DNA from: CAZFQG01 sp964520785
GTDB lineage: Bacteria > Planctomycetota > Planctomycetia > Pirellulales > Thermoguttaceae
Length of the DNA stretch: 12,804 nt
Direction: 5' to 3'
NCBI GenBank assembly: GCA_964520785.1
Contig: CAZFQG010000181.1
Span: 1-12,804, forward strand
The notes under the pieces were generated by a model that was not told where the DNA came from, searched no databases, and was given only the letters and a program-made list of their open reading frames with translations. A program made the position numbers and the translations under genes. Below, piece after piece: positions 1-7,500 of the stretch. Positions within the stretch are counted from its first letter, which is position 1. Each line of letters begins with the position of its first letter.

Positions 1-157
1 CGTTGTCGATCGGTGCCAACACGGGCGCGACCGACAGGGTGAGTCGATCTTCCAACGACTCCAGACGCAATCCCAAGTTCTTCCTGTTTTCTCTGCGGCG
101 CTGGTCCTTCTGCGCCTTTCGCCAACGGGAAACCATGGAACGAATCGACTTTGCCAC
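1..157 (-). CDS. N-terminus of a planctomycete exported/surface protein (partial)
   Basis: Only the first ~52 codons are in the window; the gene continues beyond the left edge. The preferred start is GTG at 157 (product begins MAKSIRSMVSRWRKAQ), because GGAG at 166-169 lies 8 bases upstream; an ATG at 136 in the same frame is the alternative. The segment is strongly basic (many Arg/Lys) and then reads LRLESLEDRLTLSVAP. This matches the N-terminal LExLExRxLLS-like motif found on many large secreted or surface proteins of Planctomycetota, where it takes the place of a classical signal peptide. The mature domain is outside the window, so the function cannot be named. It is divergently oriented from the outer-membrane protein gene at 735. 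Confidence 0.72.
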   Translation of the reverse strand, partial: MAKSIRSMVSRWRKAQKDQRRRENRKNLGLRLESLEDRLTLSVAPVLAPIDN

Positions 158-734
158 GTGAGTTACTCCGAATGTGTCGCGGGTTTCGATAAGTGATGAG
201 AGGAGAAGGGGGGGTCCGGTTGCCATGATCGGTTGTCATGCGATTCAATGACGGCAACCGCGGCCGTCCGGGGACATCTGGCGCAAATCGGCGCTGGCCC
301 GCCGGTTTCTTCAGTGCCGGCACCTACCGCCGATGCAACCGACGTTACCGCGGCGGCGCTGGCCCAAAACGGCGATACCTTAAAGGAAGGACCGGTCAAC
401 ATCGTCGATTATATCTACAGGGTAAACCGTTCCGAAGAAATAAACCAGGAAGTTTCTTGCGCTTGACGCAAGGGACTTGGGAATCACGAATCTACACACC
501 CCCCGACAGCAGTATTTCAGCCGGAAAAAACCGAAGAATCACCCCGGATTACCACTAAAACTGGAATCTCCGGCCGAATAGTCCGATTATTTCGATTGTA
601 GTGATATTAACGGGCGTGCCGAGATTGGGGTACGTCCTGGACAGTGCGAGGTCTTCAACGAACGCTCGGTACTTTGCATTCCACCCAGAAGTATTGGGAA
701 GCGGGAGATGTTAAGACGAGCCGGGGGATTTGTG
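158..734. other. Non-coding divergent intergenic region
   Basis: No convincing gene lies here. Short frames exist on both strands; the most protein-like is ATG 248 to stop 466 on the plus strand (72 residues, ending IYRVNRSEEINQEVSCA), but it has no Shine-Dalgarno sequence and no recognisable domain. A 6-bp hairpin with a 5-base loop lies at 456-472 (CTTGCG/CGCAAG). A 12-base direct repeat, CGGCGCTGGCCC, occurs at 289-300 and 354-365. The region must hold the promoters of both flanking genes, but no clear -35/-10 pair could be singled out. Confidence 0.5.
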
Positions 735-1694
735 ATGAAAAACAGCTTTCTTTTCTGCCTAACGGCATTCGTAATGTTCGGTTTCGCCGTGTCGGAGGCG
801 TCGGCACAGAAGACGATGGCCGAAATGGTCTACAACCAGGGTTTCTCCACGGGAATCGACCTCGTCTTTCTGAAGCCACGATATGACGACAACCTGGCGT
901 TCTCGATGCTGAATACCAACGAGGACTTCTCGACGGACGCCTACGGACGGAACTTCAGCTACAATCCCGAAATCAGCCCCAGGGTGTGGATCAGCAAGGA
1001 AGGGTATACCGGATTCAGCCTCCGGGCCAGATACTGGACCTATGACCACGATGCCGATGCGGAAAGCGCGGCCGTGGGCGGATTGACGACCCTTGTAGCC
1101 AGCCTTCCGACGGACACCGCCACCGGGGGACTGGCACTCCAAGCTCAGGGGGAAACGTTATCCGCCGACAGCTTCACCAAAGCCTACACCGTGGACCTCG
1201 AACTCGGACAACGGGTCAACTTCGAGTGCTGGCAGATGAAGGCCGGCGGTGGTTTCCGCCACGGATCGGTCGAGCACGGGTATGACGCCCGCGCGTATCG
1301 CTCCGGCGAGACTCTCATCGGGGCGAGCAGTATCCGCAACCGTTTCGACGGTGTGGGACCGACAATCTTCGTCGAAGCGAAACGGCCTCTGGGGTTCAGT
1401 AATCTGGCTTTGTTCGCCAATGCACGCTATTCGATCCTACTCGGATCGTTTCAGGTTCGCCAAACGGATACGATCACCGTGAGCGATACCTACTCCGAGG
1501 ATGTCGACAGCACCGTTCGGATCGGAGAGGTCCAGTTGGGCGTCGAGTGGGAAAGGCTCTTCGTCTCCGGGAATCGCTTGTATTTCACCGCCGCATGGGA
1601 ACTTCAAGCCTGGGAAGGCGCCGGCAGTATTGCCGGAAAGGGAACCGACATGGGACTAAGCGGTTTCGTTCTCTCCGCCGGCCTCGACTTCTAA
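735..1694 (+). CDS. Outer-membrane beta-barrel protein (Lpg1974/porin-like)
   Basis: The 319-residue product begins with a clear Sec signal peptide: MKN, a hydrophobic core at residues 5-19 (FLFCLTAFVMFGFAV), and an AxA-type site with cleavage expected after Ala24. The mature part has alternating polar/aromatic strands typical of barrels (around residues 30-45, 65-85 with SPRVWIS and SLRARYWTYD, 145-160 and 205-235) and ends in GLDF with a terminal Phe, the usual outer-membrane insertion signal. The SPRvwi...GfslRARYW pattern resembles the Lpg1974-type pore-forming outer-membrane proteins that are frequent in planctomycetes; this assignment is by eye. The ATG at 735 is preferred over 708 because 735 starts directly at the signal peptide and has a purine-rich GGGGGA at 723-728, whereas 708 abuts its own purine stretch with no spacer. 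It is probably monocistronic, with a strong hairpin 30 bases after the stop. Confidence 0.75.
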   Translation: MKNSFLFCLTAFVMFGFAVSEASAQKTMAEMVYNQGFSTGIDLVFLKPRYDDNLAFSMLNTNEDFSTDAYGRNFSYNPEISPRVWISKEGYTGFSLRARYWTYDHDADAESAAVGGLTTLVASLPTDTATGGLALQAQGETLSADSFTKAYTVDLELGQRVNFECWQMKAGGGFRHGSVEHGYDARAYRSGETLIGASSIRNRFDGVGPTIFVEAKRPLGFSNLALFANARYSILLGSFQVRQTDTITVSDTYSEDVDSTVRIGEVQLGVEWERLFVSGNRLYFTAAWELQAWEGAGSIAGKGTDMGLSGFVLSAGLDF

Positions 1695-1723
1695 AAAACC
1701 GGTTCACGGCAAGCCAAATACTT

Positions 1724-1763
1724 CTCGAAGGCACCTTCCCCCCTAAGGGAAGGTGCCTTCGAG
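1724..1763 (+). terminator. Perfect 17-bp hairpin after the outer-membrane protein gene
   Basis: CTCGAAGGCACCTTCCC (1724-1740) and GGGAAGGTGCCTTCGAG (1747-1763) are exact reverse complements around a 6-base loop (CCCTAA). It starts 30 bases after the stop codon at 1694. No T-run follows, so it is either a U-tract-independent terminator or an mRNA 3'-end stabiliser rather than a classical intrinsic terminator. Confidence 0.65.
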
Positions 1764-1833
1764 TATGGTGAGGTGGTTTCATACTCCCGAGAGTCCCGGT
1801 CGACTGAAATCTACTCTCATTGAGGGGAACCTA

Positions 1834-1862
1834 TTGACTTAGATATGCAGTCGGCGTAAATT
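1834..1862 (+). promoter_or_regulatory. Candidate sigma-70-type promoter for tRNA-Thr
   Basis: TTGACT (1834-1839) and TAAATT (1857-1862) are separated by 17 bases, in a locally AT-rich stretch between a terminator-like hairpin and the tRNA. Transcription would start near 1869, about 70 bases before the mature tRNA 5' end, and could continue into the TPR gene at 2083. The assignment rests on consensus matching alone. Confidence 0.42.
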
Positions 1863-1939
1863 TTGATGTTTTCCCCAATTGGTATCTCGCTATTGATGGG
1901 AAGTTCCCACGACTACCGCATTGTGCGGTTTTCGTCGGC

Positions 1940-2013
1940 GCCAGCGTAGCTTCAATCGGCAGAGCACCGCATTCGTAATGCGGGGGTTGCGGGTTCGACT
2001 CCCGCCGCTGGCT
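1940..2013 (+). tRNA. tRNA-Thr (anticodon CGT)
   Basis: The cloverleaf folds as follows. The acceptor stem GCCAGCG (1940-1946) pairs with CGCTGGC (2006-2012), with T2013 as discriminator. The anticodon stem is CCGCA/TGCGG around the loop TTCGTAA, so the anticodon is CGT and reads ACG (Thr). The T arm is GCGGG-TTCGACT-CCCGC. The D arm is GCTT...GAGC, so its last pair is a U-G wobble; one extra T relative to the common GCTC...GAGC form accounts for this. CCA is not encoded and must be added after transcription. The gene lies 69 bases upstream of the TPR protein gene on the same strand. Confidence 0.93.
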
Positions 2014-2082
2014 TTTGAACATGGTTCCTATAGGGGGCGAAGAATGATCTTCGGGGGTAAACTGGAAACGGAGATTCTCTGA

Positions 2083-3408
2083 ATGGCACAAGAAGTAGCG
2101 GAATTCGACGTCAAACAAGCAGTTCTCTTCAATGGTGGGTTTGGCCCTCGCGAAATCGAGGAGCTTGCCGAAGCCCTCAGTGGTGGATACGCGGTCCATT
2201 CCCTCCTCCGAGAGGCGACCCATGAACTGAAGACCCGGGAAGACCAGAGCCCCGCGAGCATGGTCCGTCTCGGGGTTTGCCTTTATCTCCTAGGCGACTA
2301 CCGGGGTGCGCTCCAAGCCTTCCAAAAGGGGGATGGGGGCGCACTGGCCCTCTTCTACTCGGGCAAGACGCAGTTCGCGATTAGGAACTTCGACGCGGCG
2401 ATCGAGTGCTACAACGGCGCGGAGAAAGCCGGGTACAGCAAAGACGATTGCGCCTTGGGTCGCGTGGAGGCCTTGCGGGTCTCCAGCCGGGCCGACGCCG
2501 CGTTGAGAATACTCGACGATCTTTTTGGACCGGTCGAACAGACCGCGGAATACTTGTATCAGCGAGGGGCGACCATCGCGAAAGTCGGCGGCAATCCGGA
2601 CGAAGTCGTCGCACTCTACGAGCGCGCGGTCCACGTCGACGGAAACCACGCCGGCGCGCTTTTCGGGTTGGCCCTGGAGAACGACCGTCGCGGAAACGAT
2701 GACCAAGCGTTCGATCTGTATAAGCGGTCCGCCTCGCGATTCCCTCCCCATGTGGGGGCCCTAATGAACCTCGGTCTGATGTACGAGGACCGGGAGCGAT
2801 TCGACCGCGCCGTGCAGTGTTATGAGCGAATACTGTACGACGACCCGCACAATTCGCAGGCCGAGCTGTTCCTCAAGGACGCCAGGGCGTCGGGCAACAT
2901 GCAATATGACGAGGAAGCCCAGCGCCACAGGGATCGCCTCTCTCAGGTGTATAATATTCCGGTCACCGACTACGAGTTGTCGGTCCGGAGCCGAAATTGC
3001 TTGGAAAAGATGGGGATATTCACATTGGGGGACCTTTGCCGCTGTACGGAACAGGAACTCCTGGGAAGCAAGAACTTCGGTGAAACAAGCTTGATCGAAA
3101 TCCGGGAAATCCTTGCGTCGAAAGGGTTGCGGCTCGGCCAGCTCGCCGCGGAACGCGAACAACCCGAGCCATTCGACGCGAGTGAACTGTCGGCCGATGA
3201 GCAGGCCCTCCTTACCAGACCCATCTCCGAACTGAACCTCTCCGTCCGCGCCCGGAAGTGCATGATCCGCCTGGGGATCAACACCATCGGCGAGTTGGTC
3301 CGCAAGACGGGCGACCAACTGCTCGAGTGCAAGAACTTCGGCGTGACGAGCCTGAACGAAGTCCGCGAAAAACTGGCGGTTCACAACCTGAAGCTGCACG
3401 GCGACTAG
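2083..3408 (+). CDS. TPR protein with two RNA polymerase alpha C-terminal domains
   Basis: This is a 441-residue cytoplasmic protein without signal or membrane segments. Residues ~65-290 form tetratricopeptide-type helical repeats (for example RLGVCLYLLGDYRGALQAF, ALFGLALENDRRGNDDQAF and ALMNLGLMYEDRERFDRAV). Two alpha-CTD-like domains follow, at ~293-352 and ~380-440. Each carries the LSVRxxxC motif that in E. coli RpoA holds DNA-contacting Arg265 (here R302 and R389) and the NFGxTSLxEIR/NEVR helix-hairpin-helix segment. In copy 1 the residue equivalent to Asn268 is kept (N305); in copy 2 it is Lys (K392). The Lys of the E. coli GKKSL motif is Thr in both. This architecture is known from planctomycetes. 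A role in DNA or polymerase contact is inferred from the domains, with the TPR part binding a protein partner. GGAG at 2070-2073, 9 bases upstream, supports the ATG. Confidence 0.88.
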   Translation: MAQEVAEFDVKQAVLFNGGFGPREIEELAEALSGGYAVHSLLREATHELKTREDQSPASMVRLGVCLYLLGDYRGALQAFQKGDGGALALFYSGKTQFAIRNFDAAIECYNGAEKAGYSKDDCALGRVEALRVSSRADAALRILDDLFGPVEQTAEYLYQRGATIAKVGGNPDEVVALYERAVHVDGNHAGALFGLALENDRRGNDDQAFDLYKRSASRFPPHVGALMNLGLMYEDRERFDRAVQCYERILYDDPHNSQAELFLKDARASGNMQYDEEAQRHRDRLSQVYNIPVTDYELSVRSRNCLEKMGIFTLGDLCRCTEQELLGSKNFGETSLIEIREILASKGLRLGQLAAEREQPEPFDASELSADEQALLTRPISELNLSVRARKCMIRLGINTIGELVRKTGDQLLECKNFGVTSLNEVREKLAVHNLKLHGD

Positions 3409-3422
3409 TGTACGGTTTCCGC

Positions 3423-3451
3423 CGCGCCGTCCTTTTTTCTTGGACGGCGCG
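3423..3451 (+). terminator. Terminator-like hairpin after the TPR/alpha-CTD gene
   Basis: CGCGCCGTCC (3423-3432) pairs perfectly with GGACGGCGCG (3442-3451) around a T-rich 9-base loop (TTTTTTCTT). It starts 14 bases after the stop codon. There is no T-run on the 3' side, so termination efficiency is uncertain, but the position and GC-rich stem fit a transcript end. Confidence 0.55.
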
Positions 3452-3495
3452 ACTTGCGTGGAACCGTCCGCAAGTGAAGTGTCGCCTGACCGCGA

Positions 3496-3523
3496 TTGAC
3501 TCAGGCGGCGCGTAAGATAGGGT
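3496..3523 (+). promoter_or_regulatory. Weak candidate promoter for the ACT-like/AmmeMemoRadiSam cluster
   Basis: TTGACT (3496-3501) and TAGGGT (3518-3523) are 16 bases apart, between the upstream terminator-like hairpin and the start codon at 3550. The -35 hexamer overlaps a 7-bp inverted repeat (CGCCTGA 3483-3489 / TCAGGCG 3501-3507) that could serve as an operator. The -10 match is poor. Confidence 0.28.
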
Positions 3524-3534
3524 ATTCCGAAAAA

Positions 3535-3541
3535 AAGGAGG
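3535..3541 (+). promoter_or_regulatory. Strong Shine-Dalgarno site (AAGGAGG)
   Basis: AAGGAGG lies 8 bases before ATG 3550 and fixes that codon as the start. The same frame stays open further upstream, but there the translation is not family-like. It is the best ribosome binding site in the window, which suggests that the small protein it serves is made abundantly. Confidence 0.8.
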
Positions 3542-3549
3542 AAAAGGCG

Positions 3550-3819
3550 ATGCTCGAGAAGCACATTCTTTTCGGTATTCATGTCACCGACCGCGTCCAC
3601 CGCGCCGGTGCCGTTCAAGAGGTTCTGACCAAATACGGCTGCAGTATCAAGACACGGATCGGCCTGCACGACACGGACGACCGGAAGTGTTCCTCCTCGG
3701 GGGTCATCCTCCTGGAGATGTTCGGGGATGAGGCGACCTGCCACGAAATGGCCGACACGCTGGCCGAAATCGAGGGGGTCGAAGTCCAGAATATGATCTT
3801 CGAACACGAAGAAGACTAG
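3550..3819 (+). CDS. Small ACT-like protein, TM1266 (iron-only hydrogenase system regulator)-like
   Basis: This is an 89-residue soluble protein. Its pattern is a strand (HILFGIHVTD), a helix (RAGAVQEVLTKYG), a strand (IKTRIGLHD), a strand (SGVILLEMFG), a helix (EATCHEMADTLAEI) and a strand (GVEVQNMIFEH). This is the beta-alpha-beta-beta-alpha-beta order of ferredoxin-like/ACT folds. Length, order and the phrases I..VTDR, KYG..I..RIG.., LAEIEGVEVQ resemble the TM1266 family, described as putative regulators near iron-only hydrogenase maturation genes; this comparison is from memory. No hydrogenase genes are in the window. No DNA-binding domain is visible, so a ligand- or metal-sensing or partner-binding role is more likely than direct DNA binding. 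Its stop is 6 bases from the next start, so it is probably the first gene of an operon. Confidence 0.62.
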   Translation: MLEKHILFGIHVTDRVHRAGAVQEVLTKYGCSIKTRIGLHDTDDRKCSSSGVILLEMFGDEATCHEMADTLAEIEGVEVQNMIFEHEED

Positions 3820-3825
3820 CCTCCG

Positions 3826-4533
3826 ATGGCCGACTCTCCGCTTTCCGCGGTGACCGGCGCATTCGGGTATTCCGGCCGCGTGATCGCCGAACATCTGCTC
3901 CGGCGGGGGGACCGTGTCCTTACCCTGACAAACTCCCCGCACCGGCCGAACCCGTTCGGAGACCGCATCGCGGTCGCCCCCTTCGATTTCGACGCGCCAG
4001 AGCGGTTGGAGGCGACGCTGCGCGGCGTAGACATCCTCTACAACAGCTATTGGATCCGCTTCAACCACCGTCGTTTCAAGCAGGCGGACGCGGTGTCCAA
4101 CACCAAAATCCTCTTCGAGGCGGCGAAGAATGCCGGCGTTCGGCGGATCGTCCACACGAGCATCGCGAACCCCTCGAATGATTCCGACCTTGAGTATTAC
4201 CGCGGCAAGGCGGCCCTGGAAAAGGCACTGAAGGAAACCCACGACTGCTACGCCATATTGCGCCCGGCGGTCTTCTTCGGCCGCGATGACATCTTGATCA
4301 ACAACATCGCGTGGATGGTCCGCCATCTGCCGGTCATTGGAGTGTTTGGCGACGGGCGTTATCGAATCCGTATTCACACCTCCCCCAAACCCGAAAGGAG
4401 CCCACTATGCTCAGGCATGTCACGCTTCCCCCGGAGGAATCGGCAGTCGCGCCCGGTGAAAGAACGGCCGGGTGGTGGGGTACCCAAGAGGACGGCAGCA
4501 TCCGATGTGAATTGTGCCCCAGGGGGTGCCTGA
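3826..4533 (+). pseudogene. NAD(P)-binding SDR-like (NmrA/epimerase-type) gene lacking its C-terminal part
   Basis: Residues 1-~185 are a good atypical short-chain dehydrogenase: a Rossmann nucleotide motif near the start (VTGAFGYSGRVIAEHLL; GxFGxSG type), the RPNPFG...FDFDAPERL loop, the strand-helix VDILYNSYWIRF, GVRRIVHTSIANPS, and a YYRGKAALEKAL segment with the expected Tyr and Lys, then YAILRPAVFFG and VIGVFGDGRYRI. Family members normally continue after GDGRYRI with a conserved VDDL-type segment and roughly 100 more residues. Here the frame switches abruptly near 4375 to Pro/Arg-rich sequence that only overlaps the start of the next gene out of frame (127-base overlap) and stops at 4533. 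The simplest reading is a deletion that removed the 3' part and left the next gene's ribosome binding site intact. The start has no good Shine-Dalgarno sequence and probably depends on coupling to the upstream gene. The remnant may be folded but is unlikely to be a complete enzyme. Confidence 0.68.
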
Positions 4534-7500
4534 TCACCCCGGGAAAACGCGGATTCTGTTTCGTCCGCCGGAACGTCGAAGGGACGCTCATTTCGACCAC
4601 CTATGGGCGGAGTACGGGGTTCTGCATCGACCCGATCGAGAAGAAACCGCTCAACCAATTCTACCCCGGCACGCCGATCCTGTCCTTCGGGACGGCCGGC
4701 TGCAATCTCGCGTGCGTCTTCTGCCAGAACTGGACCAGCTCGCGTTCGCGCGAGGTGGCCGGGACGTCGGCCACGGCCACCCCGGAAGCGATCGCCGAAG
4801 CGGCTCTCGACCACGGCTGCAAGAGCGTCGCCTTCACCTACAACGACCCGATCATCTGGGCCGAATACGCGATCGACACGGCCAAGGCGTGCCACGAACG
4901 GGGCATCCAGGCGGTGGCCGTCACGAACGGGTACATCGGCCCTTCGGCCCGGGCGGAGTTCTTCCGCCACATGGACGCGGCGAATATCGATCTGAAGGCG
5001 TTCTCGGAGCGGTTCTACCGCGAATTGACGCAAAGCAGCCTCCAGCCGGTCCTCGATACGCTCGAGTATGTCGCCAACGAGACCGATGTATGGATTGAAT
5101 TGACAAATCTGATTATACCGGGCGACAACGACGACACGGACGAAATCGCCCGGATGTGCGACTGGATCGTCACGAAGTTGGGGCCGGACGTGCCGGTGCA
5201 TTTCACCGCGTTTCATCCGGACTTCAAGATGATGGACCACGAGGCGACGCCGCTGGATACGCTCGTCCGGGCCTACGAGGTCGCGCGGAGCGCCGGCTTG
5301 AGGTATCCTTACACGGGGAACGTCCACGATCCGCGGCGCCAGAGCACGTATTGCCCGGACTGCGGCGCCGAAGTGATCCGGCGCGCCGGCTACGAGCCGG
5401 TGGCGAAGGCGTTCAAGGCGGGTATCTGCACGATCTGCGGATACCGGATTGCCGGCCGTTTCGACGAGGAATTCGGCGATTGGGGATCGCGGCGCCAGCC
5501 GGTGCGGATTTCCGAATATGCCCACGTCGCGCGGACGCCCCGAGAATCCAGCCCTCGCGTTTCACCGGAAGAAGGAACACAACCAATGGCATCGAACCCG
5601 CAATCGAACGAATCCGCCGCCGCCCCTGCCGTGGCCGAGGCGCCCGCGTTGACCCCGGAACAGGAAGAAGCGGTATTCGACGCGGCCGCGCGTTGGATGA
5701 CGGAAGCGGCTTACCGCCTGCGGCCCTCCGACGCCGACCCCGCGGTTTCGGAAATCGGCGGAACTCCGGTGATCGGGGCGTTCGTCACGGCCAAACGCAA
5801 CGGCCGACTCCGTAGCTGTTGCGGTTTCATGGGACGACCGGTCCCGTTGATCCATGCCGTCTCGGAGGCGGCGATCCGGACGGCGACCGACGACCCTCGG
5901 TTTCCCCCCCTCTCCCCTTCGGAGCTTCCCCATCTCGATTTGGATGTCTGGCTCCTCTACGGGATGGAGCCGGTCGCGGCGAAGGGGGAAGATCGGATCG
6001 ACGCGGTTGAGGTCGGACGCCACGGTTTGCAGATCGCCCGCCGCGGCCAGAGCGGCCTGCTTCTGCCCGGCGTCGCCGTGGAACTCGGTCTGGATTCACG
6101 AGGCTTCCTCGAACAGGTCTGCCTGAAGGCGGGCCTGGCCCGCGACGCCTGGATGGACCACGACACGGTCCTCTTCACGTTCGAGGGGAAGGAGATAAAG
6201 GCCCCATACGAGCCCGGAAAATGGGTCGATCCGGCGAAGTACGTGTCCGCCGGGCTCTCCGCGCGGGACGCAGGCACTCTGGCGGAGTTCTGCAGGCGGA
6301 ATCTTCTGGCACTCGTCCAAGGGGCGACGCCGAGTTACTATCTGGCCGGGGCCTACGACGGAGACGTCCTCGGCGTGACGCTGGCGATCCAGGCACCCGA
6401 GGGGGGCGCGAAACTGGAGCTGAGCAAGCTGGGGCTGAAACAACCGATCCCGTTGCAGGCGACCCTCTTCGAACTGGTCCAGGCGGCGGCGAATACGATC
6501 CAACGGCAGCCGGTTTCCGACGAGACGCTTTACCGATTGCAGCTTTCCATAGCGGTCTTTACCGACGCCGCGTTGCATGGAACGCTCGCGGAGCCGGACC
6601 TGGCCGGCATCGATCCGGCGCGCCGCGCGGTCGCTCTGTTCGGGCCGCACGGCTGGGCGTGGAGTTTCGACGCCGAGGCGGATTGCGAATCGTTGCTGGC
6701 CGCGGCCGCCGAGGTGTATGGAGAGCATGCCAAGGACGCCAACGTCGTCAGCTTCGCGTTCACGGCCACCGCGCCGTCGATGACCGTCAGCAATGTCCCC
6801 AAGGCGAACGGCGCCAGGCCGCCGGCCGTCGCCGGAACGTTCTACCCGGCGCGCCGTGGGGAGATCGAGGAGTCGCTGGCGAATATGATCCCCGCCGGCT
6901 CAAAGAAGGAGACGTTCAGCGGGGCGCTCATTCCCCATGCCGGGTGGACTTATTCCGGAAGGCTGGCCGCGGATGTCTTGAGCCGCATCCGGTACCCGTC
7001 CCTGGCCGTCGCCTTCTGTCCCAGGCACCGTCCCGGCGGGTCGCGGTGGGCCGTGTGCCCCTACGACTCCTGGACGATCCCGACCGGCTCGGTCCCCTCC
7101 GATCCGGCTTTCGCGAAGACCCTGGCGGAACGGATCGAGCACCTTCAAAGCGATCCGGTCGCCCACCGGGGGGAACACGCGATCGAGGTGGCCCTGCCGA
7201 TGATCGCGCGGCTCGCCCCGAAGACGAAGGTCGTGGGCATCGCCATGAGCGGTGGGACTTGGGAGGAACTCGAACGTTTCGCCGAGGAGTTCTCCGAAAT
7301 CCTCCGTCCCATGGAGGAACGCCCCTTGCTGATCATCTCCACCGATATGAACCACTTCGCCGACGACGCCCAAACCCGCCGGCTGGACCGGCTCGCCCTG
7401 GACGCGCTGGAGGCCCTCGACCCCAAACGGCTCTTTGAGACGGTCATGGAACACCGCATCAGCATGTGCGGCATCCACGGGGCCTGCGTCGTCCTGGAAA

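Noticed and set aside
163..402. 79-codon minus-strand frame in the left intergenic region
   Set aside because: No ribosome binding site, no recognisable motif, and opposed by equally plausible plus-strand frames.
248..466. 72-residue plus-strand frame
   Set aside because: The C-terminal half is somewhat protein-like, but there is no Shine-Dalgarno sequence or known domain; kept only as a remark in the intergenic entry.
1915..1933. Small hairpin ACCGCA-TTG-TGCGGT followed by TTTTC just before the tRNA
   Set aside because: It looks like a mini-terminator, but it would cut off the candidate tRNA promoter and the stem is only 6 bp; more likely chance or part of the tRNA 5' leader.
2761..4377. 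538-codon open frame on the minus strand
   Set aside because: It lies antisense across the alpha-CTD domains, the ACT-like gene and the SDR gene, all of which have recognisable proteins on the plus strand; its own translation shows no domain.
4374..5525. 383-codon open frame on the minus strand
   Set aside because: It is antisense to the radical SAM domain, whose Cys motifs are clear on the plus strand.
6221..7438. 405-codon plus-strand frame inside the AmmeMemoRadiSam gene
   Set aside because: Out-of-frame Arg-rich shadow; the MEMO motifs are in the main frame.
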